From Thalassospira sp. MCCC 1A03138 (GTDB lineage: Bacteria; Pseudomonadota; Alphaproteobacteria; Rhodospirillales; Thalassospiraceae), in NCBI RefSeq assembly GCF_002115785.1, contig NZ_JFJY01000002.1, forward strand, positions 434,001-498,000: 64,000 nucleotides of DNA. Reading direction: 5' to 3'. Below, piece by piece: positions 1 through 8,268 of this stretch; the stretch's first letter is position 1, and every line of letters starts with the position of its first letter. The notes under the pieces are model-generated. The model saw only the letters and a program-made list of their open reading frames with translations, was not told the origin of the DNA and ran no database searches. The position numbers were made by a program, and so were the translations under genes.

Positions 1-308
1 TCCGAGATCGGCTGTGTTGTCATGATACCGGCATTATTAACGATGACATCAACCCCGCCAAAACGGGTTTCGGCGTGATCGAACATCTGTTTGACGGCAT
101 CGGCATCGGTGATATCGGCTTTGATTGCCATCGCCTGATGGCTGTTTGTTGTCAGTTCGTCGACAAGCGCGTCTGCGCTGGTGGCACTGTTGGCATAGTT
201 GATAACAACGGCAAAGCCATCCTCCGCCAAGCGTTTGGCAAGGGCCACACCAATGCCACGTGCGGCACCGGTGATAATGGCGGTTCTGGTTTCATTTGCG
301 TTTGTCAT
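1..308 (-). CDS. SDR family NAD(P)-dependent oxidoreductase (partial, runs off the left edge)
   Basis: The first 102 residues of a short-chain dehydrogenase/reductase are present and the C-terminal part lies outside the window. The N-terminal Rossmann signature TGAARGIG (about residues 14-21) binds the nucleotide and the NNAG motif near residue 91 is typical of classical SDRs; the catalytic Ser-Tyr-Lys region is not in view. Translation starts at ATG 308 on the minus strand. The gene is divergent from the LysR regulator that starts at 432, the usual layout for a regulator and its target, so that regulator probably controls it (inference). The substrate cannot be told from this fragment. Confidence 0.9.
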   Translation of the reverse strand, partial: MTNANETRTAIITGAARGIGVALAKRLAEDGFAVVINYANSATSADALVDELTTNSHQAMAIKADITDADAVKQMFDHAETRFGGVDVIVNNAGIMTTQPIS

Positions 309-359
309 GTCGGTTTTTCCTGCCTGGTGATGAACCAATTTCGATAGGCGGAGTATGAA

Positions 360-374
360 CCGAATGACATTCGG
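360..374. promoter_or_regulatory. Candidate LysR operator: 15-bp perfect palindrome in the SDR/LysR divergent region
   Basis: CCGAATG and CATTCGG form perfect 7-bp arms around a single A. The site is about 50 bp from both divergent starts (308 minus, 432 plus). LysR proteins bind interrupted dyads at such places, but the link to this regulator is inference. Confidence 0.35.
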
Positions 375-431
375 GATAATTACCCCATAATCGACAATAC
401 TGTTCGATAAATCATAACAATTGGAGATGCG

Positions 432-1346
432 ATGGACCGGTTTGAGGAAATGCGCAACTTCGTTCGAATTGTCGAGCGCAGAAGCTTTACCAAGGCCGCG
501 ACGGATCTTCAGATACCACGTGCCACGATGACCAACGCCATTCAGCGCCTTGAAGAACGGTTGGGTACTCGGCTTCTGAACCGCACCACCCGACAGGTTC
601 GACCAACCCTAGACGGCGAAGCTTATTACAAGCGCTGTATCCGGATACTGGGCGAGCTGGAGGAAGCCGACGGCCTTTTTCGGCCTTGTGCGCCCAAAGG
701 GCTTTTGCGCGTCAATCTTCAGGGGACACTGGCCCGGATGTTTGTCATTCCGGCCCTGCCGGGTTTTATGGATGAATATCCTGATATCACGCTTGTGGTG
801 GCGGATGGTGATCGGTATGTCGATCTGGTTCATGAAGGATATGATTGCGTGTTGCGCAGTGGGGAGCTGGTCGATTCATCCATGATCGGCCGTCGTTTGG
901 CAACAATGCCCGAGGTGACGGTTGCAAGTCCCGGCTATCTTGAAAAATATGGCATGCCCGAACGGATCGAGGATTTTGAACGCCAGGAGCACCGGGTTGT
1001 TTCCTTCCTTTCCGGTGCCGATGCCAAGCCGATGCCTCTTGATTTCACGATTGATGGTCTTGTGCGACAGGTCGAAATCCCGGCCAATATTTCAGTGACA
1101 GGGGCTGATTTATACATGGCCGCGGCCGTTGCGGGGCTTGGGATCATTCAGGTCCCGTATTACCGCGCGGTGGCCGATCTGAAGGCTGGTCGGCTGGTGG
1201 AAATCCTGCCGCGATACCCGCCCGAACCGATGCCGGTATCAGTACTTTATCCGCAGAACAGGCAACTTTCACCGCGCGTTCGGGTATTTACCGACTGGCT
1301 GGGGCAGCTTTTTGCCAATGGGGTCGAAGGACTGATGGCAAGCTGA
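432..1346 (+). CDS. LysR family transcriptional regulator
   Basis: A 304-residue LysR-type regulator. The N-terminal winged helix-turn-helix spans about residues 3-62 (MRNFVRIVERRSFTKAA, then a recognition helix around PRATMTNAIQRLEERLG). The rest is the periplasmic-binding-protein-like effector domain (about 90-295). The CrgA-like subgroup, often set beside oxidoreductase genes, fits best. The ATG at 432 has GGAGA 6 nt upstream. It is divergent from the SDR gene and probably controls it; the 360-374 palindrome is a candidate binding site. The effector is unknown. Confidence 0.93.
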   Translation: MDRFEEMRNFVRIVERRSFTKAATDLQIPRATMTNAIQRLEERLGTRLLNRTTRQVRPTLDGEAYYKRCIRILGELEEADGLFRPCAPKGLLRVNLQGTLARMFVIPALPGFMDEYPDITLVVADGDRYVDLVHEGYDCVLRSGELVDSSMIGRRLATMPEVTVASPGYLEKYGMPERIEDFERQEHRVVSFLSGADAKPMPLDFTIDGLVRQVEIPANISVTGADLYMAAAVAGLGIIQVPYYRAVADLKAGRLVEILPRYPPEPMPVSVLYPQNRQLSPRVRVFTDWLGQLFANGVEGLMAS

Positions 1347-1427
1347 TTGCGGTTCGAGGTGACTAACGTTGGCAGGCAGAATGGTTGGCTATGCCAGTCC
1401 ATTCTGCTCCTTTACCGACGATGCGGC

Positions 1428-2393
1428 TTAATATCCTGTTTTACGATCAACAAGGCCGCGCGGGGTTTCGCCGCGGGTGATGCGATCAATATTTTCGGCG
1501 ATCTGATCGACCGATTCCTCAATCCGGGTCGCTGCCGCGATATGCGGCGTGATGCGGATTTTCGAATGATCCCAGAACGGATGGCTTTCGGGTAGCGGTT
1601 CGGTTAACGCCACATCAAGGAACGCCCCGCGCAGATGCCCGGTATCGATCAGGCGCAGAAGATCCGCCTCCACAATCATTGCACCGCGCGCGGCATTGAT
1701 CACTGCGGCATTTTTTGGCAATTGGGACAGAGTGTTTCCGTTCAAAACGCCCTCGGTTTTGGCGGTACGCGGCAACATGCAAACCAGGATGTCGGATTGT
1801 CCAAGGAACTCGTTGAGGGTTTCCGCCCCGGCATAGGTGGTGATGCCATCAATCGCCTTCATCGTGCGGCTCCAGCCGGATACGGCAAAGCCAAGCTGGG
1901 TCAGGGCGGTGGCGACCGCCGCACCAAGTGCACCCAGCCCCATCACCCCGACCCGGCATTTCGAAATACGTGCGACATCGTGCTGGGTCCAGTCGGCCTT
2001 GGCCTGCTGACGGGCATAAATATCGAAATCGCGCATGAAATGCAGCGCGGCATACAGGTGATATTGCACCATCTGATCGGCCATACCGGCATCTTCAAGG
2101 CGAATGACCGGCACATCTGCCGGAAGACTGGGGGCCGAAAGCACATGATCAACCCCCGCACCAAGCGAGAAGATCGCCTGAAGTCCTGTCAGGCTTTTAA
2201 GCAGCCCCTGCGGCTGTTTCCACAACAAGGTAAAGTCAATTGTTGCGGGATCGTAATTTTCATGTTGGGTGACAATATTTGCGTACGTCAGGCGGGCGAC
2301 CATGGCCTCTTTCCAGCGATCATCCTCGCCCGCTGCCGCAATCAGGATGTTGAGGTTTTTGCGGGGTGCGTTGGCGGAACTGGCGGCGGACAT
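1428..2393 (-). CDS. ghrA: Glyoxylate/hydroxypyruvate reductase A-like D-2-hydroxyacid dehydrogenase
   Basis: Cytosolic NAD(P)H-dependent reductase of the D-isomer 2-hydroxyacid dehydrogenase family, expected to reduce glyoxylate or hydroxypyruvate to glycolate or glycerate. In the 321-residue protein the nucleotide fold shows GLGALG at 152-157, and the catalytic triad is visible as Arg236 (NAARGA), Glu265 (ALTEPLP) and His284 (TPHIAA). The reading frame is open up to 2468, but ATG 2393 has a good AGGAG 7-8 nt upstream and gives the usual family length, so that start is chosen. It is a single gene with no pathway partners nearby. GhrA is the best subfamily match; another 2-hydroxyacid specificity cannot be excluded. 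Confidence 0.85.
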   Translation of the reverse strand: MSAASSANAPRKNLNILIAAAGEDDRWKEAMVARLTYANIVTQHENYDPATIDFTLLWKQPQGLLKSLTGLQAIFSLGAGVDHVLSAPSLPADVPVIRLEDAGMADQMVQYHLYAALHFMRDFDIYARQQAKADWTQHDVARISKCRVGVMGLGALGAAVATALTQLGFAVSGWSRTMKAIDGITTYAGAETLNEFLGQSDILVCMLPRTAKTEGVLNGNTLSQLPKNAAVINAARGAMIVEADLLRLIDTGHLRGAFLDVALTEPLPESHPFWDHSKIRITPHIAAATRIEESVDQIAENIDRITRGETPRGLVDRKTGY

Positions 2394-2560
2394 GGGCAAT
2401 TCTCCTGACGGACGGATGATGTGGATCGACGATTTAGGGATGTCGCGGATACCGATCAGAACCGGCATCGCTCATATTACCTGATCATATAACGCATTGC
2501 AGGGCAAAGCGTTCCGCGACATCAAAGCCAAAGTCGGATCATCTCTGCCTGAAATGCCAA

Positions 2561-2980
2561 TTAATGCGCAAAAATCATCGCCGGATCGCGGAATGTCTTG
2601 AATTCCAGACCATTGCCGGCCGGGTCTTCGACAAAGAAAGTTCCTTGTTCGCCTGGCTCACCCTTAAATCGGATTTTCGGCTCCAGCAGGAATTTAACCC
2701 CCGCTTCTTTCAGGCGATCTGCCAGATCATGCCATTTATCCCATTCCAGAACCGCACCAAAATGCGGGATTGGCACCGCATCACCATCCACATTCCCCGG
2801 GCCGGCATTTTGTCCTGCTTCGGGGCGAACATGGGCGGAAAGCTGATGACCAAAGAAATCAAAATCAATCCAGGCCTCGGTCGAACGACCTTCGTCACAG
2901 CCAAGGATATCGATATAAAACGCGCGTGTATCGGCAATCGATTTAATCGGAAATGCCAGATGGAACGGGGGCAGTGACAT
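2561..2980 (-). CDS. VOC family (glyoxalase/dioxygenase-fold) protein
   Basis: A 139-residue vicinal-oxygen-chelate protein with paired beta-alpha-beta-beta-beta modules. The start PFHLAFPI places a metal-ligand-type His at residue 7, and EDPAGNGLEFKTF near 120-132 carries the usual C-terminal Glu. ATG 2980 is preceded by GAGGT 5 nt away. Members of this close subgroup are often annotated glyoxalase-like, but the reaction (isomerase, thiol transferase, extradiol dioxygenase) cannot be assigned from the sequence. The DUF6314 gene just upstream on the same strand may be co-transcribed (34 nt gap). Confidence 0.85.
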   Translation of the reverse strand: MSLPPFHLAFPIKSIADTRAFYIDILGCDEGRSTEAWIDFDFFGHQLSAHVRPEAGQNAGPGNVDGDAVPIPHFGAVLEWDKWHDLADRLKEAGVKFLLEPKIRFKGEPGEQGTFFVEDPAGNGLEFKTFRDPAMIFAH

Positions 2981-3014
2981 GTGAACCTCATAACGTTAAG
3001 GAAATTGCGGCGGC

Positions 3015-3491
3015 CTAGGCCTTCGGTTTTCGAAGATAAATGCTGTGCAACAAATGGTCTTTTTTCGGGCCAGTTATATTTATTTTAGTTTCGAAATGAT
3101 TTTCATCATGCCAGATCATGCAATGATGATAAAAATCATCACCACAGGGATGAACGTCGTGTGCACAAAGCCCATCGGCTGCATCTTCTCCAAATTGCAG
3201 CAGGACATAGCGATTGCTAAAGCTTAACGGATCGCGAAACAGAAGCTCAATCCCGGGCGGGTCTTTATGCAGAACGAAGTCGTATTCGCGGTAACCGTCA
3301 AAGCGTTTTCCATCACCGCGCTCAAGAACCCCTTCCTCCCGATAGCGCATAATTCCGGTCTTTTCAGGCTCTATCAGACGAAAAGTCACATCGCCTTTGA
3401 ACTTTCCTGTGGGACGAATATCTCGCACAAGCGCCCAGTCACCCGGAAGGCTTTGGAAAATCTTAGCGGCGGACGAGATATCTCGGGTCAT
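3015..3491 (-). CDS. DUF6314 family protein
   Basis: A 158-residue soluble protein resembling the DUF6314 family: an N-terminal SLPGDWALVRDI region, beta-rich middle with RYREEGVLERGDG, and a C-terminal part rich in His and acidic residues (HDVHPCGDDFYHHCMIWHDE). The fold is probably a lipocalin-like beta barrel (family knowledge); the function is unknown. The frame extends to a TTG at 3509, but that codon lies inside the terminator hairpin of the upstream HIT gene, so ATG 3491 is preferred. It is followed by the VOC gene after 34 nt. Confidence 0.7.
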   Translation of the reverse strand: MTRDISSAAKIFQSLPGDWALVRDIRPTGKFKGDVTFRLIEPEKTGIMRYREEGVLERGDGKRFDGYREYDFVLHKDPPGIELLFRDPLSFSNRYVLLQFGEDAADGLCAHDVHPCGDDFYHHCMIWHDENHFETKINITGPKKDHLLHSIYLRKPKA

Positions 3492-3507
3492 GACATTCCG
3501 GTAAATC

Positions 3508-3538
3508 AAAAAGGCAGGGATGCCGTGGCTGCCCTGCC
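3508..3538 (-). terminator. Rho-independent terminator of the histidine/HIT operon
   Basis: On the minus strand GGCAGGG and CCCTGCC form a 7-bp stem (3532-3538 with 3513-3519) followed directly by five Ts. It lies about 30 bp after the HIT gene stop. Confidence 0.75.
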
Positions 3539-3566
3539 CTGAATTCTGGTTTTGCGGGCGTTAACC

Positions 3567-3938
3567 TTAGTCTTTTGGCAGCATCAGGCCCAGCTTCTTG
3601 CCGCCAATGATATGAACATGCAGATGCGGGACGTCCTGGCGGCCATGGTCGCGGGTATTGGCGATCAGGCGGTAGCCATCCTCAACCACGCCTGCCGCGG
3701 CAGCGATTTTGCCGATTGCACGGGTATAGGCGATGATTTCGGCGTCCGACGCGTTGGTCGCAAGATCGTCATAGCTGGTATAGGCACCCTTCGGGATCAC
3801 AAGGATATGGGTCGGGGCCTGCGGGGCGATATCGTGAAAGGCAAGGACGTGATCGTCCTCAAAAACCTTATTGCACGGGATTTCGCCACGAAGAATTTTG
3901 GCAAAGATGTTTTGCGGATCATAGGCAGAGACGGCCAT
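3567..3938 (-). CDS. HIT family protein (HinT-like purine nucleoside phosphoramidase)
   Basis: A 123-residue histidine-triad protein with the signature HLHVHI at 105-110 (His105, His107, His109), the nucleotide-binding and catalytic motif of the HIT superfamily. Length and N-terminus match the HinT branch, which hydrolyses AMP-lysine or AMP-NH2 adducts. It is the last gene of the minus-strand histidine cluster, 32 nt after hisE, and is followed by a clear terminator, so it is probably co-expressed with hisE. I recall a HIT gene at the end of his operons in several alphaproteobacteria; the metabolic reason is not known. Confidence 0.9.
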   Translation of the reverse strand: MAVSAYDPQNIFAKILRGEIPCNKVFEDDHVLAFHDIAPQAPTHILVIPKGAYTSYDDLATNASDAEIIAYTRAIGKIAAAAGVVEDGYRLIANTRDHGRQDVPHLHVHIIGGKKLGLMLPKD

Positions 3939-3970
3939 GGGGATGCTCCTGATCTTGACGGGATATGACC

Positions 3971-4297
3971 CTATTTATCTGTGCGGGATGCCTTTTCGGC
4001 AATACCGGAAATGCCCTGACGTTCGGCCAGTATGTTCCATACATCTTCCGGCTTTACCCCCTGATCGGCCCAAAGCACGGTCAGGTGATAAAGCAGATCG
4101 GCACTTTCCGATGCGACTTTTTCCGGGGTTTCGGCAAGGGCCGCGATCACGGTTTCAACGCCTTCTTCGCCAACTTTCTGGGCGATTTTTGCCGTGCCTT
4201 TGGCAAAGAGTCCGGCGGTATAGCTTGTTTCTGGATCCGCACCCTTGCGGGCGGAGACCACATTGTAAAGCTGATCAAGGATATGTTTATCGGTCAT
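3971..4297 (-). CDS. hisE: Phosphoribosyl-ATP pyrophosphatase
   Basis: HisE, step 2 of histidine biosynthesis: removes pyrophosphate from phosphoribosyl-ATP. The 108-residue protein is the all-alpha MazG-like type with the Mg-binding acidic helices KVGEEGVETVIAAL and ESADLLYHL. Two in-frame ATGs lie 6 nt apart. The outer one (4303) abuts the GGGAGGG ribosome-binding sequence directly, while 4297 is 6 nt from it, so 4297 is chosen. It begins 2 nt after the hisF stop and is presumably translated from the same message. It is a stand-alone HisE, not fused to HisI; no hisI is in the window. Confidence 0.95.
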   Translation of the reverse strand: MTDKHILDQLYNVVSARKGADPETSYTAGLFAKGTAKIAQKVGEEGVETVIAALAETPEKVASESADLLYHLTVLWADQGVKPEDVWNILAERQGISGIAEKASRTDK

Positions 4298-4299
4298 AA

Positions 4300-5061
4300 T
4301 CATCCCTCCCGGACCGGGATGCCGGCGGCTTTCATGTGGTCCTTGACCTCGCGGATACGATAGGTCCCGAAATGGAAGATCGAGGCAGCCAGAACTGCGG
4401 AAGCGTGGCCTTCGGTCACACCTTCGACCATATGGTCCAGCGTCCCGACACCGCCCGATGCAATCACCGGCACATGTACGGCATCCGCAATGGATCGCGT
4501 CAGCGGCAGGTTAAAGCCCGACTTGGTGCCATCGCGGTCCATCGAGGTGACCAAAAGTTCCCCGGCGCCATATTCCGTCATTTGTTTTGCAAACGAAACG
4601 GCGTCAATCCCGGTTGGTTTTCGGCCGCCATGGGTGAAGATTTCAAACTTGTCCGGGCCGGTCGATTTGGCGTCAATCGAAACCACAATGCACTGTGACC
4701 CGAACTTGCGTGCTGCTTCGCGCACGAAATCGGGGTTATTGACCGCGGCCGTATTGATCGAAACCTTGTCGGCACCTGCCAAAAGCAGTTTGCGAATATC
4801 TTCAAGCGAACGCACGCCGCCACCGACGGTGACGGGCATAAAGCAGGCTTCTGCCGTGCGAGCGACGACGTCGAAAATTGTATCGCGATTGTCGCTTGAT
4901 GCGGTGATATCAAGGAAACAAAGCTCGTCAGCGCCTTCGGCATCATAGATGCGCGCCTGTTCTACCGGATCGCCAGCATCGATCAGATCAACGAAATTGA
5001 CCCCTTTGACGACACGACCGTCCTTAACGTCGAGACAGGGAATGACACGGGTTTTCAACAT
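4300..5061 (-). CDS. hisF: Imidazole glycerol phosphate synthase, cyclase subunit
   Basis: HisF, the (beta-alpha)8 cyclase subunit of IGP synthase. It uses ammonia from HisH to convert PRFAR into imidazole glycerol phosphate and AICAR. The 253-residue length is standard. The two phosphate/active-site Asp strands are present: [14 protein letters not shown] (Asp11) and VVSIDAKS (Asp about 130). It is 25 nt downstream of hisA and next to hisE. Confidence 0.98.
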   Translation of the reverse strand: MLKTRVIPCLDVKDGRVVKGVNFVDLIDAGDPVEQARIYDAEGADELCFLDITASSDNRDTIFDVVARTAEACFMPVTVGGGVRSLEDIRKLLLAGADKVSINTAAVNNPDFVREAARKFGSQCIVVSIDAKSTGPDKFEIFTHGGRKPTGIDAVSFAKQMTEYGAGELLVTSMDRDGTKSGFNLPLTRSIADAVHVPVIASGGVGTLDHMVEGVTEGHASAVLAASIFHFGTYRIREVKDHMKAAGIPVREG

Positions 5062-5086
5062 GATCGGTTATCCTGTTTGGGTCCGT

Positions 5087-5815
5087 TCAGGACAATGCCC
5101 TGATGGCATCTGCCAGATCAATACGGCCGTCATAAATCGCACGCCCGGAAATCGCGCCGTCAATCCCGGCATCGGTATGTTTGGCAACCGCTATCAGATC
5201 ATCCAGCGATGAAACTCCGCCCGATACAATGACCGGGGTCGAAATCACACTGGCAAGGGCCACTGTGCTTTCGATATTGGGGCCGCCCATCGCACCATCG
5301 CGGTCAATATCGGTAAAGATGATTGCGGTGACACCGCAATCCTCGAACTTTTGCGCCAGTTCAAGGGCCGTGACTTCGGATGTTTCGGCCCAGCCTTCGA
5401 CTGCGACATAGCCATTGCGGGCATCAATACCAACCGCAATCCGGCCCGGCCATTTTGCGCAGGCTTCCTTGACGAATTCGGGGTTACGCAGGGCCACAGT
5501 GCCAAGGATCACACGGGTAATACCCTTGTTAAGCCAGTAATCAACCGTTTCCATCGTGCGAATACCGCCGCCAAGCTGTGTTTTGGCCTTGTCCGAAACG
5601 GCGGCAAGGATGCTGTCGACAGCCGCCCCATTGACCGGTTCCCCTGCAAAGGCACCATTCAGATCAACGATATGGACCCAATGACAGCCGGCAGCGACAA
5701 ATTCACCGGCCTGTGCACCCGGATCGTTGTTGAATACGGTGGCTTTGTCCATATCACCGCGCAGCAGGCGAACGCACGCACCATCTTTAAGGTCGATTGC
5801 CGGATAGAGATTCAC
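5087..5815 (-). CDS. hisA: ProFAR isomerase (phosphoribosylformimino-AICAR-phosphate isomerase)
   Basis: HisA, the barrel isomerase converting ProFAR to PRFAR. It has 242 residues with the general acid/base Asp strands YPAIDLKDG (Asp8) and VGIDARNG (Asp about 129), and the C-terminal phosphate site VSGGVSS. The start is GTG 5815, overlapping the stop of the preceding GNAT gene by four bases, which indicates translational coupling. It is part of hisB-DUF2628-hisH-GNAT-hisA-hisF-hisE. Confidence 0.97.
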   Translation of the reverse strand: MNLYPAIDLKDGACVRLLRGDMDKATVFNNDPGAQAGEFVAAGCHWVHIVDLNGAFAGEPVNGAAVDSILAAVSDKAKTQLGGGIRTMETVDYWLNKGITRVILGTVALRNPEFVKEACAKWPGRIAVGIDARNGYVAVEGWAETSEVTALELAQKFEDCGVTAIIFTDIDRDGAMGGPNIESTVALASVISTPVIVSGGVSSLDDLIAVAKHTDAGIDGAISGRAIYDGRIDLADAIRALS

Positions 5816-6366
5816 TGGTCAGTGTCCTGTATTTTCTTGGTGTAGTAGTAACCTTCGACCATTTTACCGTTGACCATTGCGTAATAGGGATTGATGCCCC
5901 AACGGACATAACCCAGCCCGTTATAAAGTGCGATAGCAGCAGTCTGGGTTTCACGAAGATCAAGTTTCAAAACCGAATAACCGCGTTCGCGCGCATAAAA
6001 TTCGATGCTGCGCACGATGGCCTTGCCATTACCGCGCCCGCGCGCCCACGGTGCCACGAAATGCCCGGTAATCTGAGCTGAATGCCGCTGTGCTTCAAGG
6101 TTGGACGGCGTTTCAAGCAACTGGGCCGCGCCGGAAATCACACCATCCACGCGCGATACAAACAGATGGCGCCCGGGCATCAGCAAAACGCCGCGCCAGT
6201 ATTTTTCCATATCCGGACGATCCGGCGGTGTCAGCCAGCCAAAACCTCCGCCTTCAACGATTGCCTGGGTGCAGGCATCAACGATGTCAGAAAGGTCGCC
6301 GGCGCTCAGTTCCGTAACGCGTTCGGCGGTCACACCGGGTTCGATCGTATTGCTGGGTGCGGTCAT
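5812..6366 (-). CDS. GNAT family N-acetyltransferase inside the his operon
   Basis: A 184-residue acetyltransferase with the acetyl-CoA pyrophosphate loop [15 protein letters not shown] near residues 105-120 and a typical C-terminal [19 protein letters not shown] strand-helix. ATG 6366 overlaps the hisH stop in an ATGA arrangement, and its own stop overlaps the GTG of hisA. It is therefore translationally coupled between two histidine enzymes whose neighbours are otherwise canonical. The acceptor substrate is unknown; a role in histidine metabolism is only suggested by position. An alternative start 9 nt upstream (6375) is possible. Confidence 0.88.
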   Translation of the reverse strand: MTAPSNTIEPGVTAERVTELSAGDLSDIVDACTQAIVEGGGFGWLTPPDRPDMEKYWRGVLLMPGRHLFVSRVDGVISGAAQLLETPSNLEAQRHSAQITGHFVAPWARGRGNGKAIVRSIEFYARERGYSVLKLDLRETQTAAIALYNGLGYVRWGINPYYAMVNGKMVEGYYYTKKIQDTDQ

Positions 6367-7013
6367 GGTTTCCATCCCAGGAAGTTACCAATTATGGTAA
6401 GACCCGTTTTCTGGCTTTTTTCCGGGTGGAACTGGGTACCGATCATGTTATTGCACCCGATCATTGCTGTCAGTGCTCCACCATATTCGACCGATGCCAG
6501 ACGCTCGGCCGGGTTTTGCACATGCATGTGATAGCTGTGCACAAAATAGGCGTGATCGCCATCCGAAACGCCCGATAGCACGGTATGTTTCCTGCCCGAC
6601 GGATCAAGTACCAGCTCGTTCCAGCCCATATGCGGGATTTTAAGCGATAGGTCTGCGGGTTCAATTGCAACCACTTCGCCCTTGATCCAGTCAAGACCCG
6701 GGGTGTCGGCAAATTCGCGACCAACCGTCGACATCAACTGCATGCCGACACAAATGCCAAAGAATGGCTTACCACCTTTGATGACCTGCTCGTTCAGAAC
6801 TTCGACCATGCCGGTAACGGCATCAAGGCCGGCACGGCAATCGGCATAGGCGCCAACACCGGGCAGGACGATATGACTGGCATTGCGGACCTTTTCCGGA
6901 TCATCGGTGACAATGATATCGGCGGAAATGCCGGTTTCGCGGGCCGCGCGTTCAAACGCCTTGGCAGCAGAACGCAGGTTGCCTGAACCGTAATCGATAA
7001 TCGCAACACTCAT
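6363..7013 (-). CDS. hisH: Imidazole glycerol phosphate synthase, glutaminase subunit
   Basis: HisH, the class I glutamine amidotransferase that feeds ammonia to HisF. The 216-residue protein has the triad Cys88 (GICVGMQ), His196 and Glu198 (FHPEKS). Its start overlaps the stop of the DUF2628 gene (ATGA), and its stop overlaps the start of the GNAT gene. Confidence 0.97.
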   Translation of the reverse strand: MSVAIIDYGSGNLRSAAKAFERAARETGISADIIVTDDPEKVRNASHIVLPGVGAYADCRAGLDAVTGMVEVLNEQVIKGGKPFFGICVGMQLMSTVGREFADTPGLDWIKGEVVAIEPADLSLKIPHMGWNELVLDPSGRKHTVLSGVSDGDHAYFVHSYHMHVQNPAERLASVEYGGALTAMIGCNNMIGTQFHPEKSQKTGLTIIGNFLGWKP

Positions 7014-7450
7014 GGGTAGGGGGTGCTCCCGGATAAGGGGGTGGGCGCAGCATTTTGCAGGGTATCGTGAACAGCGCGTCCGTCACGCAGGCGATCAAAG
7101 AAACGATGTTCGGCAGCATTTTCGTTGGGGCCTGCGACAATTTCGACAAGCTTCCAGCCACCGGCCGCAAGCTTTTTGCGCCGCAAGTCATTGGCAATCA
7201 GGCCGAAACCGATGCCGGTAGCAAGGGCGAGTGCAAAATCCATTTCCGGACCGCCATCGAATAGATAGATCACAAGATTGCAAATCAGCGATACGCTGAT
7301 CAGACCAAAAAAAGCGGCCCACAAACGATGATAAAGCGCCCAGATACCGCTAAAAATAAAGGCCCAGAAATTAAAGCCTTCGCGGATCAGGATCGCATTT
7401 TCCATCGGATCGGCATCGCCGGGATGGGTATGGACTGTGTAAACCTTCAT
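7010..7450 (-). CDS. DUF2628 family membrane protein in the his operon
   Basis: A 146-residue membrane protein. After a polar 25-residue N-terminus come about three hydrophobic stretches (roughly residues 27-46, 48-66, 73-88), then a basic cytoplasmic tail beginning DLRRKK. This matches DUF2628, a family of unknown function whose first helix is usually rich in aromatics ([19 protein letters not shown] here). It lies 71 nt after hisB and overlaps hisH. I recall the same placement in other Rhodospirillales. No biochemical role is known. Confidence 0.82.
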   Translation of the reverse strand: MKVYTVHTHPGDADPMENAILIREGFNFWAFIFSGIWALYHRLWAAFFGLISVSLICNLVIYLFDGGPEMDFALALATGIGFGLIANDLRRKKLAAGGWKLVEIVAGPNENAAEHRFFDRLRDGRAVHDTLQNAAPTPLSGSTPYP

Positions 7451-7521
7451 CGAAAACCGGCTTCCTGTTCCGGGTGATGGATCACCCGGTCAATCGGATC
7501 AGATCAGGGGCATCTAGCGGG

Positions 7522-8121
7522 TTAAAGCGACCCGCCCAGAACACCCTTGGTCGAGGGAATGGCATCGGATTTGCGCGGATCGATCTCGATCGCGGCGCGC
7601 AGGGACCGTGCCAGCGCCTTAAAGGCACTTTCGACGATATGATGGTTGTTATCGCCATACAGGTTTTCGACATGCAGCGTCAGACCTGCTGCCTGGGCAA
7701 AGCCCTGGAACCATTCGCGGAACAGTTCGGTGTCCATATCGCCAAGTTTGTCGCGGGTAAATTCGACATTCCAGATCAGATAGGGGCGGTTTGAACAATC
7801 CAGCGCCACACGTGTCAGTGCCTCGTCCATCGGAAGCAGGCAGCTGCCGTAACGATTGATGCCCTTTTTGTCGCCCAGTGCCTGAGAGAAGGCCTGACCA
7901 ATGGCGATACCGGTATCTTCGGTGGTGTGATGGAAATCGATATGCAGGTCGCCCTTGGCCCGGACTTTAAGGTCCATCAGGCTATGGCGTGAAAGCTGTT
8001 CGAGCATGTGATCAAGGAAGCCAACCCCGGTCTCGACATCATAGATGCCGGTCCCGTCAAGATTAAGCTCGACCGTGATCTGTGTTTCGTTGGTATTGCG
8101 CTCTACGCGGGCCTTGCGCAT
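7522..8121 (-). CDS. hisB: Imidazoleglycerol-phosphate dehydratase
   Basis: HisB dehydratase domain alone (199 residues, not the bifunctional enterobacterial form). It converts imidazole glycerol phosphate to imidazole acetol phosphate. The two Mn-binding signatures are clear: [14 protein letters not shown] and [21 protein letters not shown] 8121 has AAGGAG 6 nt upstream; the frame stays open to 8148 but the extra residues have no such site. It is the first gene of the minus-strand histidine cluster, so a promoter should lie in 8122-8268. Confidence 0.97.
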   Translation of the reverse strand: MRKARVERNTNETQITVELNLDGTGIYDVETGVGFLDHMLEQLSRHSLMDLKVRAKGDLHIDFHHTTEDTGIAIGQAFSQALGDKKGINRYGSCLLPMDEALTRVALDCSNRPYLIWNVEFTRDKLGDMDTELFREWFQGFAQAAGLTLHVENLYGDNNHHIVESAFKALARSLRAAIEIDPRKSDAIPSTKGVLGGSL

Positions 8122-8188
8122 GCAAAGCTCCTTTCCTGCAGGTATCAATGCATTTCCATTGGGTGGTTATTTAGCAATAAAGCTGCCG

Positions 8189-8208
8189 AAAAGCCAGTTT
8201 AACCGGCT
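8189..8208 (-). terminator. Weak terminator-like hairpin after ade
   Basis: On the minus strand AGCCGG and CTGGCT form a 6-bp stem (one G-U) with loop TTAAA, followed by four Ts. It lies about 60 bp after the adenine deaminase stop and before hisB. Short stem, so only a tentative call. Confidence 0.4.
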
Positions 8209-8268
8209 AAGTATTGGCCACAAAACGTAACCGGTATTTGTCATTGTTAAACTGTCCGGTTTGATGGC

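Noticed and set aside
1635-2408. A 257-codon frame on the plus strand opposite the GhrA-like gene
   Set aside because: It is a shadow of the ghrA coding strand, which has clear catalytic residues and a ribosome site.
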